From NCBI RefSeq assembly GCF_016836705.1, contig NZ_JAFCGY010000012.1, positions 62,001 through 126,000 of the forward strand: a stretch of DNA of 64,000 nt. The letters run 5' to 3'. This document shows positions 45,556-53,657 of this stretch, one piece after another. Origin of the DNA: Mesorhizobium caraganae (GTDB taxonomy: Bacteria; Pseudomonadota; Alphaproteobacteria; Rhizobiales; Rhizobiaceae). The position numbers were made by a program, and so were the translations under genes. A model generated the notes under the pieces. That model did not search any database. It was not told the DNA's origin and worked only from the letters and a program-made list of their open reading frames with translations. Positions within the stretch are counted from its first letter, which is position 1; the number at the start of each line of letters is the position of its first letter.

Positions 45556-46968
45556 TCAATTGCTGGCCATGATCGAGGCCTTGGCGGCAGCGAAATCCAG
45601 CACCTTGCCACTATGATCCCTGGCCCATTTCTCGGCGGTTTCCTTCAGCAGGAAGGCGCTGACTTCGCCACCGTCGGCGCGCACGAACCAGGCCTGATTG
45701 CCGAGCAGCTTGATGCCGCTTTCACGGTCCTGCGCATAAAACACCCGGACCGGCTTCCCCTCACCTTCGATGGCCTTGAGCGCCTTGAATGCGTTCTGCG
45801 GCGACGCATAGTGTCGGACGAGTGGCTCACCCTGGACCCAGATCTCAGCAACGCGCTTGGGATCGCTGATCGCTTCACCGGAGGCAGCATCCTTGGCATT
45901 CAAAGGCAGCTGGGCATAGTTCTTGAGCGAGGCATCATAGTCGAGCCCAGACGCCTTGAATGCGGCCTTTATGAACCGGTCATCGACAAAGCTGTCCACG
46001 TCGAGCGACTGGTCGGTCTTTTTCAGGAGCCTCAAGGTATCGATCGCAGTGGCGACAGCCTGGCGGTATTCCGGCTTCCAGGTGAGATCACGGGTCTGAA
46101 GCCCGAGCGGTCCATGGAACAGGTATTCGACCTCAGCTTCGACACCCGTCACCTTGGCGATCAGCTCACTGTATTTCTCCGGCTCCTTGGCGATCAACTG
46201 ATCGGCCTCGATTGCGGCGCGAAGATAGGCAACAACGATCTCGGGATATTTTTCGGCATAGTTGGCATCGACCAGAGCACCGTGGAAAGTGGGCGTCTTT
46301 GCCTGCGATCCGTCATAGATCTTGCGTGCGAAGCCGCGCCAGGGGAAGAGTTCGGCAAATGGGACAAAATCGGCATGCGCCTCGATCTGGTTTGCCTGGA
46401 GGGCCGAGCCGGCAACTTCAGGCGCCTGGGTGATGATCTTCACGTCGCTTTCGGCGTCCCAGCCCTGTGCCTTGACGGCCCGCAGCAGCATGCCGTGCGA
46501 GGTCGATGCGAATGGAACGGAGATGGTCTTGCCCTTGAGCTCCGAGAGCGACTGGATGGGCGAAGCGGTCGGCACGACAATGCCATTGCCGCTGCCGTTC
46601 ACGCTGCCGGACAGCACGGTGATGAACAAGCTCCTTCCTCCGGCCTTGATATGGGCGAGACCGTTGAACGAGCCGGGGAAATCCGCCATCACGCCGAAAT
46701 CAAGCTTTCCGGCGATCTGCTCATTGGTGATCGGCGCGCCGCTCGTGAAGTTCTTCCACTGGATATCATAGGTGACGTCCTTATACTTGCCGTCGTGCGG
46801 CAGATATTTGTCGAGCAGCTTCAACTCACGGATCAGCAATCCGCCCGTGGCGGTATTGATGGTGGTGTCCTGCGTGCCGATCGCCACGCGGATAGTTTCG
46901 GCATCCGCGGCAGAAGCGAATCCGGCCGCCATAAGGGCAAGGGCAGCCAAACGTGTGCGAACATTCAT
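45556..46968 (-). CDS. ABC substrate-binding protein with extra C-terminal domain
   Basis: The 470-residue periplasmic protein has a Sec signal (LAALALMAAGFASAADA) and a NitT/TauT binding domain up to about residue 370 (TIRVAIGTQDTTINTATGGLL, FGVMADFPGSFNGLAHIKAG, GKTISVPFASTSHGMLLRAV). A further 95 residues follow (GEPLVRHYASPQNAFKAL, VRVFYAQDRESGIKLLGNQA, FLLKETAEKWARDHSGKVLD), well beyond the usual 320-350 length. The tail resembles a NosL-type periplasmic domain by its pattern; this is tentative. It is first in the operon and divergent from a Crp/Fnr gene. Confidence 0.9.
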   Translation of the reverse strand: MNVRTRLAALALMAAGFASAADAETIRVAIGTQDTTINTATGGLLIRELKLLDKYLPHDGKYKDVTYDIQWKNFTSGAPITNEQIAGKLDFGVMADFPGSFNGLAHIKAGGRSLFITVLSGSVNGSGNGIVVPTASPIQSLSELKGKTISVPFASTSHGMLLRAVKAQGWDAESDVKIITQAPEVAGSALQANQIEAHADFVPFAELFPWRGFARKIYDGSQAKTPTFHGALVDANYAEKYPEIVVAYLRAAIEADQLIAKEPEKYSELIAKVTGVEAEVEYLFHGPLGLQTRDLTWKPEYRQAVATAIDTLRLLKKTDQSLDVDSFVDDRFIKAAFKASGLDYDASLKNYAQLPLNAKDAASGEAISDPKRVAEIWVQGEPLVRHYASPQNAFKALKAIEGEGKPVRVFYAQDRESGIKLLGNQAWFVRADGGEVSAFLLKETAEKWARDHSGKVLDFAAAKASIMASN

Positions 46969-47292
46969 GGTCCTACCTCGTGATTTGATGCCGGTATTCG
47001 GCGGCTGAATTTGCTGACCCAGTGGCGATTGCCAAACCGCAGTCCGGCAAATTTATGTGATGGCCGAGCTGAAGGCAGAAGCAATTACTTGCACGGTTTC
47101 TGGTTGGTTTTGATCCCAGGCGTCGCGTCGATATTTAAATTCGTCTTGCTAAAACAAAAGGTTACGCTGTCGCCATTCGAAATGGGGACAAGAATCATCT
47201 AAGTCTGGCATGAACGGCGCAATTATATTCCTTTTTTGTCTATAGAATTTATATACTTTTTACGCGTTTTCATGACGCGCAAGGAGCCGGAT
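46969..47292. promoter_or_regulatory. Divergent promoter region of ABC system and Crp/Fnr gene
   Basis: This 324-bp AT-rich gap separates the binding-protein gene from the regulator gene. TTTTGTCTATAGAATTTATATAC at about 47235-47257 includes the GTCTATA motif seen upstream of the other sulfonate systems and a possible -10. No gene is seen. Confidence 0.5.
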
Positions 47293-48102
47293 ATGAGCCT
47301 CGAAATGCTTTCGACCGATTTCGAAGCTGAGCGTAAGAAACATGAGCCGGTGCTCGAACTGCCCGAGCAGGTCGTTCTTCCCGGCGATCGGGCGCTCTTT
47401 CTCAGCGAAAGCGTGGAAGGGCTCGACGACGGTGCGCATTTTCTCGATACCCTGACATCAGACGAGTGGGCGAAACTGAGGGCGCATGGCCGACGTCTCG
47501 CTTTTGCGACCGGTCAGGCGATCTTCACCCAGGGCGACAGCCACGGTGGCATTTTCATCATCGAAAGCGGCAAGGTGCACGTCTTCTACACGGCCCCGTC
47601 AGGACGCGAAATCACCCTCGCCTACTGGACAGCGGGGCATTTCATTGGCGGCCCCGAAATGACCGGCGGTGGAATTCATATCTGGTCCGGAGAAGCATTG
47701 AGTGAATGCCGGATGCTGTTCATACCGGCCAGTGCGTTGAAGAAGCTCGTCGTCGAGCTTCCGAATTTCGCGCTCTGTCTTCTACAGGGACTTGCAGCGA
47801 AGGGCAGATGCTATTCGGCGATGGCTCAGATGCTCGGCACGCGTTCGGTGATCGAACGTTTGGCGCAGTTCCTGATGAATCTCGGTACCCTTCATGGCGT
47901 GCGCGACGGACGGGCAATCGTCATCAATGCCAAGGTGACGCATGACCAGATTGCGGCCATGGTCGGCTCCACACGCCAATGGGTGACGATGATGATGAAG
48001 CGCTTCCAGAAGGAAGGGCTGGTAACGGTGACACCACGCCATATCCGCATCGAACGTCCTCACAGCCTGATGGAAATGGTTTCGAAGCGCGCGGCGGGGT
48101 GA
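47293..48102 (+). CDS. Crp/Fnr-family transcriptional regulator
   Basis: The 269-residue regulator has a long N-terminal extension (about 60 residues), a cyclic-nucleotide-binding-type sensor domain (about 65-185; FATGQAIFTQGDSHGGIFIIE, GREITLAYWTAGHFIGGPEM) and a winged helix (about 195-260; VTHDQIAAMVGSTRQWVTMM). The recognition helix SxRQWVT differs from FNR (SRE) and CRP (RET) forms. There is no FNR-type N-terminal Cys cluster. ATG 47293 has GGAG upstream. Its position between the ABC operon and the flavoprotein unit suggests that it controls both. Confidence 0.92.
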   Translation: MSLEMLSTDFEAERKKHEPVLELPEQVVLPGDRALFLSESVEGLDDGAHFLDTLTSDEWAKLRAHGRRLAFATGQAIFTQGDSHGGIFIIESGKVHVFYTAPSGREITLAYWTAGHFIGGPEMTGGGIHIWSGEALSECRMLFIPASALKKLVVELPNFALCLLQGLAAKGRCYSAMAQMLGTRSVIERLAQFLMNLGTLHGVRDGRAIVINAKVTHDQIAAMVGSTRQWVTMMMKRFQKEGLVTVTPRHIRIERPHSLMEMVSKRAAG

Positions 48103-48121
48103 GACGGCGCTTCGGCTTCCA

Positions 48122-49078
48122 CTAACCGAGCCGCGTTAGCGCCCAGCGAACGGTCTTGCGTACGTCCGGATCGGCGTCGCCGATATGCGCCATGAGAGAA
48201 TCCCGCGACGATGGATCAGCGATTTCACCGAGCGCCGCCGCAGACTCCTTGCGCAGCGAAGCCATGTCGCTCGTCAACAGTTCGGAAATCTGCCGTACCG
48301 TCGATTGCGCCTTGAGCTTGCCAAGCGCATTCAGGCATTTTTGCCGAACCTGCCAGTATTCGTCGGAAAGGCCGGCGGTCAGTCCGTCGACGGCCGAGGT
48401 CTGGCCGATACGACCGAGCGATTCGGCCGCCGCGGCCCGCACCTGCCAGGTCTCATCGTCGAGGGCAGCCGTCACGGCGGCCGCTGCGGCGGGCTGGCTC
48501 GTGAAGGACAGGGCGTTGACCGCAACGGACCGAACGGTGGCATCGGCATCGCGCGTCGCGGCGACGAGGCACGGCAAGGTCTCTTCCAGCTTGAGATAGG
48601 CAACGACGCCGAGCGCCTGCGCGCGCACATTGGCATCCTCATCCCGCATCGCCGCCAGAGCGGGGCCGAGTGCCCCACGCGAACGCAACGCTTTCAGCCC
48701 GCGAAAACCCGCAGCCCGGACGAAGGCGCGCCCATGACTGACGAGCGGCAGAATGGATTCAGCTGCCGCCGGATCCTTCAGTTCAGCAAGGCTATCGGCT
48801 GCCGCCTGGGCCACCGTCAAATCCTGATCCGCCACTAGGCGGGCAAGGCCCGCAGCCGCCTCAACGGCGTCGAACTCGGACAATGCGATCGCCAGCTGCA
48901 AACGCACTGTCGCGTCGGGGTCGGCAACTGCGGTCAGGAGATGCGGCAGCACATCCGCGCTCGCCGTCTCGGCAAGGTCGATCACGGCAAGCCGTCGCAC
49001 GGCCGCGTCAGCATCGTTCAGACGCTCGCCGATTTCCTCGATGTCGCCAAAATCTTCGAAGGGATCGAAAGCAGTCAT
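48122..49078 (-). CDS. HEAT-repeat protein
   Basis: The 318-residue protein consists of about eight to nine PBS-lyase-type HEAT repeats, with the recurrent pattern D-A-x-V-R-x-x-A-(A/V)-x-(A/S)-L (for example DPDATVRLQLAIALSEF, DDETWQVRAAAAESLG, DEYWQVRQKCLNALG). Such solenoids bind partner proteins or serve as assembly scaffolds, as in phycocyanin lyases. It is last in the DUF971-flavoprotein-ferredoxin-HEAT unit, 1 bp after the ferredoxin stop. A scaffold or maturation role for the flavoprotein complex is inferred. Confidence 0.92.
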   Translation of the reverse strand: MTAFDPFEDFGDIEEIGERLNDADAAVRRLAVIDLAETASADVLPHLLTAVADPDATVRLQLAIALSEFDAVEAAAGLARLVADQDLTVAQAAADSLAELKDPAAAESILPLVSHGRAFVRAAGFRGLKALRSRGALGPALAAMRDEDANVRAQALGVVAYLKLEETLPCLVAATRDADATVRSVAVNALSFTSQPAAAAAVTAALDDETWQVRAAAAESLGRIGQTSAVDGLTAGLSDEYWQVRQKCLNALGKLKAQSTVRQISELLTSDMASLRKESAAALGEIADPSSRDSLMAHIGDADPDVRKTVRWALTRLG

Positions 49079-49079
49079 G

Positions 49080-49313
49080 TCAGCGCAACAGATAGGGGAT
49101 GTTGACGGTTACAGCGCCGGTCGGACAATCCTTCTCGCACGGCATGCAGTACCAGCACTCGTCGAATTTCATATGGGCTTTGCCAGTGAGATCGCTGATG
49201 CGCAGGACATCCAGTGGGCAGACATCGACGCAGACCGTGCAACCCTTGTCGGCGATGCATTTCGCCTCGTCCACGACGACGGGAACTGTTGTGGGTGAAA
49301 ACGCAAGCGGCAC
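49080..49313 (-). CDS. Two-cluster 4Fe-4S ferredoxin (AprB-like)
   Basis: The 77-residue protein has two cluster motifs. The first is KCIADKGCTVCVDVCPLDVL and the second is CWYCMPCEKDCPTGAVTV. The CWxCxxCxxxCPxGA motif and the spacing are close to the N-terminal ferredoxin part of adenylylsulfate reductase beta subunits, without their C-terminal tail. It should pass electrons to or from the AprA-like flavoprotein encoded 11 bp upstream. The start is GTG 49313, with GAGGAAAG upstream. Confidence 0.93.
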   Translation of the reverse strand: MPLAFSPTTVPVVVDEAKCIADKGCTVCVDVCPLDVLRISDLTGKAHMKFDECWYCMPCEKDCPTGAVTVNIPYLLR

Positions 49314-49324
49314 GGCTTTCCTCG

Positions 49325-51061
49325 TCAGGCTTGATTGGAAACGCGCAGACGGTCATAGGCCGTCCGCTCCTCGTTTTCGATCGGAACGATGTAGGGTTGG
49401 ATGGGCCGCTTCTCAGAAACCAGGCGGCCGTCGACCTTGCGAAGAAGCGTATGGCAGAACCAGTTGTCGTCATCCTTTTTGGGATAATCGACGCGGTTGT
49501 GATAGAGCCCCCAGCGGCTCTCCGTCCGGAAGAGCGAGGCATGCGCCGCCATGTCGGCGCAGTCGAGAATGGACGACACTTCGAGTGAACGCATCAGTTC
49601 ATGCGCGTTGCGTGCGACAAGGGCGGTTTCGAGATCATCCCTGACCTCGGCGAGTCGCGCCTGGCCGATCCGCATTCTGGCCGTCACCTTGGGCGGCTGC
49701 AGATAGTCGTTGACCAGCCGCCTGGTCTTGTATTCCAGCTGGTTGGGCGGGATGCCGTCTTCACGCCGCGTCGGTGCCAACACGCGTTTGCGCTCCGCCT
49801 TGACGAACTCGCTGTCGAAATCCGGAAGGTCGGTTTCCAGCGCGACTTCGGCAGCGTGCTCGCCGGCGACGGCTCCGTTGGTGAAGGCGCCGAGCATATA
49901 GTTGTGGGGCACGCTCGCCATGTCGCCCGCGGCGTACAGGCCCGGCACCGTGGTCCGGGCGAATTCATCGACGAAAACGCCCGACGCGCTGTGACCCGAA
50001 CAGAAGCCGATTTCGGAAATGTGCATTTCGATCATCTTTTCGCGGTAATCGGTGCCCCGCGCCTGATGGAACCTGCCGCGCGACGGGCGCTCGACCTTGT
50101 GCAGGATCTCTTCGATCTCGCCGACCGTGTCGGCATGAAGGTGGTTGAGCTTTAGGAACACCGGCCCCTTGCCCGACTGTAGTTCGTTGTAGAATTCCTG
50201 CATCATCTGTCCCGACCAGTAGTCGCTTTCGATGAAGCGGTTGCCTTCACTGTTGGCAGTATAGGCTCCGAACGGACCGGCCACGTAAGCGCAAGCCGGG
50301 CCGTTATAGTCCTTGATCAGCGGATTGATCTGATAGCATTCGAGATTCGCGAGCGCGGCACCCGCATGATAGGCCATGGCATAACCGTCACCGGAATTGG
50401 TCGGATTCTCATAGGTTCCGAAGAGATAGCCGGAATGCGGCAATCCGAGCCGGCCCGCCGCGCCCATGCACAGGATCACGGTCTTGGCGCGCAGCACGAG
50501 GAATTCAGCCGTGCGCGTGTTCACAGCAGTGGCGCCCGCGATCCTGCCGTCGCTGGCGGTCAACAGGCGCGTTGCCATGAAGCGGTTGGAGACCAATATC
50601 CTTTCGCGCTTGATCTGCCGGTAGAGCGCCTTCTTGACGGTATCGCCATTCGGCATCGGCAGCACATAGGTTCCGAGATGGTGGACCTTCTTCAGGTCGA
50701 AATCGCCATTGGCGTTCTTCTGGAAACGGATGCCGAAACGGTCAAGTTCCTGGATGATGTCATAGCAGCGCGAGGCATATTTGAAGACCGGCGCCTGATC
50801 GACAATGCCGTCATTGGCGATCGTGATCTCCTTGGTGTATTGCTCGGGTGTCGCATATCCTGGGACGACGGCGTTGTTCAGCCCGTCCATGCCCATGCAA
50901 ATAGCTCCCGAACGCTTCACATTGGCCTTTTCGAGCAGGACGACATTCAGAGCGGGATTTTTCTGCTTCGCCTTGAGCGCCGCCATCGGTCCGGCTGTGC
51001 CGCCGCCGATCACCAGCACATCGCAGGTGACTTCCGACAGCCCTTCGACAAAATTATCCAT
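49325..51061 (-). CDS. AprA/fumarate-reductase-like FAD flavoprotein
   Basis: The 578-residue cytosolic flavoprotein starts with the FAD dinucleotide-binding fold CDVLVIGGGTAGPMAALKA, followed by VVLLEKANVKRSGAICMGMD. Later segments include KTVILCMGAAGRLGLPHSG, VPGLYAAGDMASVPHNYMLG and the C-terminal SRWGLYHNRVDYPKKDDDNW. The SRWG-YH-R-DYP ending and the adjacent two-cluster ferredoxin resemble APS reductase alpha subunits (AprA) more than SdhA or FrdA. It is neither a membrane-bound respiratory SDH set (no cytochrome or B-subunit gene) nor classical aprAB. Reaction unknown; an oxidoreduction of a sulfur oxyanion or organic acid is possible. Confidence 0.9.
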   Translation of the reverse strand: MDNFVEGLSEVTCDVLVIGGGTAGPMAALKAKQKNPALNVVLLEKANVKRSGAICMGMDGLNNAVVPGYATPEQYTKEITIANDGIVDQAPVFKYASRCYDIIQELDRFGIRFQKNANGDFDLKKVHHLGTYVLPMPNGDTVKKALYRQIKRERILVSNRFMATRLLTASDGRIAGATAVNTRTAEFLVLRAKTVILCMGAAGRLGLPHSGYLFGTYENPTNSGDGYAMAYHAGAALANLECYQINPLIKDYNGPACAYVAGPFGAYTANSEGNRFIESDYWSGQMMQEFYNELQSGKGPVFLKLNHLHADTVGEIEEILHKVERPSRGRFHQARGTDYREKMIEMHISEIGFCSGHSASGVFVDEFARTTVPGLYAAGDMASVPHNYMLGAFTNGAVAGEHAAEVALETDLPDFDSEFVKAERKRVLAPTRREDGIPPNQLEYKTRRLVNDYLQPPKVTARMRIGQARLAEVRDDLETALVARNAHELMRSLEVSSILDCADMAAHASLFRTESRWGLYHNRVDYPKKDDDNWFCHTLLRKVDGRLVSEKRPIQPYIVPIENEERTAYDRLRVSNQA

Positions 51062-51070
51062 TCTCGTTCC

Positions 51071-51358
51071 TCACGCCGCAGAATCGGCGATTTCGCGCAA
51101 ATAGCTCCAGGGATAGATGCCCCGCTCGTGCCCGTCCGAGAAAACCAGACGTATGGCATAGGAACCGATCGCCTCTGCGCCCGTCACGGTGACGGTCTCG
51201 AACGAATGTACGTTACCATCGATGTCCGCCCGCACCTGCTGTGCCGCCCGGCTGCGCGCCCGCAGCATGGACGCCGGGATGAGCGAGACCGCGCCGTCAT
51301 TCCATGTAACGGAGAGAAGGGTGCGCGCGGCAGTGACCTTGAGCTCAAGAGGTATCAC
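51071..51358 (-). CDS. DUF971 (GBBH-like N-terminal domain) protein
   Basis: The 95-residue protein matches DUF971: LLSVTWNDGAVSLIPASMLR, then AIGSYAIRLVFSDGHERGIY and PWSYLREI. This domain is found alone next to Fe-S and flavoprotein genes and fused in gamma-butyrobetaine hydroxylase. A scaffolding role in Fe-S metabolism has been suggested for some members. Start GTG 51358. It is first in the four-gene unit, 9 bp before the flavoprotein gene. Confidence 0.85.
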   Translation of the reverse strand: MIPLELKVTAARTLLSVTWNDGAVSLIPASMLRARSRAAQQVRADIDGNVHSFETVTVTGAEAIGSYAIRLVFSDGHERGIYPWSYLREIADSAA

Positions 51359-51732
51359 GGCGTTCCCTGATGGTTCGCCCCATCTTAGGGATCAGCGGAA
51401 CATGGACACGCAATAAATTGCCTGCGTCCAGCATGCTTATTGAAACCGCGATAAGTCCGGCATGCCGCATTGCGTTTGAGGGAGGCTTCGAACCGACAGC
51501 CTCGCCTTTGCACTTACGTGAAAATCCGTGGACCTGCATCCGCCTTTCTCGGCCATCTGCATCCCAACTGCCTTCTGCCTCTGATCAATGAGCCCTGGCC
51601 CCGGTTTGTCAGTGGCGAAAGATAACACTTATAAAGGATTACCTGACATCGTCATCTTGTGCACTGTGCCTCATCAGGGTGATTTCACCAGGAATGCTGC
51701 AGGGCACTTAGGGACCGTATTGGCGGGTTATC

Positions 51733-53580
51733 GTGCTCCATCTCCAGAACAATATTCTCGAAATGATCGCCAGGGGCGAAACGCTCGAAGCGACGACGGA
51801 CCGTCTTTGCCACCAGATCGAGAAACTGTTGCCGGGCGTCAGATGTTCCGTTCTGCGCGTTGACGGTAACGGGTTGTTGCATCCCCTCCCAGGTTCCAGC
51901 TTCCCGAATGAATATATGGCTCTTCTCGAAGGCCTGATGATCGGCCCGCTTGTGGGCTCCTGCGGCAGTGCGGCCTATCTCGGAAAAGCCGTGGCTGTGA
52001 AGGACATCGCGACCGACCCGCGCTGGGCCAGCTTCAAGGAGCCCGTTCTGGCGCTGGGCCTGAAGGCCTGCTGGTCGAGCCCGATCTGCGACGCCGCGGG
52101 CGTTGTGCTCGGCACCTTTGCCCTGTACTTTACGGAGAAGCGCGGCCCCACCCCGCGCGAGGAAGAGGTCGTCGCCTCGTGTACCTCCCTATGCGCCATC
52201 GCGCTTGAGCGTCACCGGCGGGTCATAGAGCGAGAGCACGGCGCCTATGTCGATGCCCTCACCAACCTGCCGAACCGGGCAAGTTTGGACGTCGCCCTGG
52301 AGCGGCTGTCCTTTGGCCAACCTAGCGCCTGGGCGGTCCTGATCATCGACCTCGACAACCTGAAGACCATCAACGACACCTTCGGCCATGCGGCCGGCGA
52401 TGCTTTGCTACAGGCGGTGGGGTCACGTCTCGCCGAAAGCGTAGCGCCTGACCGTGTGTTTCGCATGGGCGGCGACGAGTTCGTCGTAATCCTTCAGCGA
52501 GCTGGCGCGCCCGCCGGCATCGAGAGCACGGCACGTCATATTCTCGACACTCTGGCTGTGCCCGCCGACTGCGACGGGCACATGATCCTGGCACAGGCCA
52601 CCATTGGCGGCGCAGTGCTGTCGGCGGGGGACATCGATGCGAAAAGCGTGCGCCAAAACGCCGATTTCGCGCTCTACCACGCCAAGGAAACTTCGCGAGG
52701 TGGCTTCGTGCTGTACTCGCCGGGAATCGGCAGCGCAATCAAGACCCGGATCGAGGTGATCCGCGATGTTGACGTGGCTTTGCGCGAAGGCCGGATCGAC
52801 GCGTTCTACCAGCCGATCCTGCGGCTCGACACCCGCGCGATCGTCGGCATGGAGGCCCTCTGCCGCCTTCGCAAGCCGGATGGCGAGGTCGTTTCCGCCG
52901 CTGCGTTTCACCAGGCGACGTCCGATGTCAGCGTCGCTTCGAATCTGACGGAACGCATGATAGCGATCGTCGCAGCCGACGCGCGCTCGTGGCTGGATCA
53001 AGGTATTCCGTTGCAGCATGTCGGCATCAACATTACCTCAGCTGATTTTCATAGCGGCACGCTTTACGCGCGTCTCGAAGCCGCCTTCGGCCGCGAGAAC
53101 GTTCCGTTGAAGCACATCATTTTGGAGGTCACGGAGTCGGTCTATCTCGGCCAGCGCGATCCGGTCGTGGCTCGAGAGATCAAGGCGTTGCGGGCCCATG
53201 GCCTGCGTGTCGCACTCGATGATTTCGGAACCGGCTTCGCTTCGCTCACGCATCTGCTGACGGTGCCGGTCGATATCGTCAAGATCGACAAATCCTTCAT
53301 TGATCGCCTTGTCCAGGGAGATCCGAGCCTGGCGATCGTCGAGGGCTTGGTCGGCATCGCTCGCAAGCTCGACATCCAGGTCATCGCCGAAGGCATCGAG
53401 AACGAAGCCCAGGCCGTTTTACTTGCGGAGATCGGGTGCCAGCTCGGTCAGGGATATCTGTTTTCGCAAGCGGTACCACGTCAGATAGCGAAAGGCCTTT
53501 TGAAGCGGTTCGGGCAACCACCTGCTGAGGAGACCAGGGTAGCGAGCGGCATAGCGAACCCAATCGATCTGATCGCCTGA
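51733..53580 (+). CDS. GAF-GGDEF-EAL cyclic-di-GMP enzyme, copy 2
   Basis: The length and domain order are identical to the gene at 6582, with about 24 residue differences out of 615. GGDEF (FRMGGDEFVVIL) and EAL (MEALCRLR, DDFGTG, IVKIDKSF) motifs are intact. Most differences are in the GAF part (for example YLGKAVAVKD against YLGMAVAAKD), which might change ligand response. Start GTG 51733; TAG at 51709 closes the frame upstream. It is followed by a broken PAS-GGDEF gene. Confidence 0.92.
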   Translation: MLHLQNNILEMIARGETLEATTDRLCHQIEKLLPGVRCSVLRVDGNGLLHPLPGSSFPNEYMALLEGLMIGPLVGSCGSAAYLGKAVAVKDIATDPRWASFKEPVLALGLKACWSSPICDAAGVVLGTFALYFTEKRGPTPREEEVVASCTSLCAIALERHRRVIEREHGAYVDALTNLPNRASLDVALERLSFGQPSAWAVLIIDLDNLKTINDTFGHAAGDALLQAVGSRLAESVAPDRVFRMGGDEFVVILQRAGAPAGIESTARHILDTLAVPADCDGHMILAQATIGGAVLSAGDIDAKSVRQNADFALYHAKETSRGGFVLYSPGIGSAIKTRIEVIRDVDVALREGRIDAFYQPILRLDTRAIVGMEALCRLRKPDGEVVSAAAFHQATSDVSVASNLTERMIAIVAADARSWLDQGIPLQHVGINITSADFHSGTLYARLEAAFGRENVPLKHIILEVTESVYLGQRDPVVAREIKALRAHGLRVALDDFGTGFASLTHLLTVPVDIVKIDKSFIDRLVQGDPSLAIVEGLVGIARKLDIQVIAEGIENEAQAVLLAEIGCQLGQGYLFSQAVPRQIAKGLLKRFGQPPAEETRVASGIANPIDLIA

Positions 53581-53657
53581 CGGAAATCCCTTGGCTTGAT
53601 CAGCCGATAAAGAACGCTGCGGCACCCCGCGAAAAAGAGTCCGGAAAGGAAACAAAT

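Noticed and set aside
45613..46983. Long + strand frame of 456 codons opposite the third binding-protein gene
   Set aside because: Shadow of the - strand gene; no motifs, no ribosome binding site and biased composition.
43938..47000. Nitrate import operon (NrtABC)
   Set aside because: The family overlaps, but no nitrate reductase genes are near, and the neighbouring operons are sulfonate-type; substrate left open.
49325..51061. Succinate dehydrogenase or fumarate reductase complex
   Set aside because: No iron-sulfur B subunit of usual size and no membrane anchor genes; the small two-cluster ferredoxin and the C-terminal motif fit AprA better.
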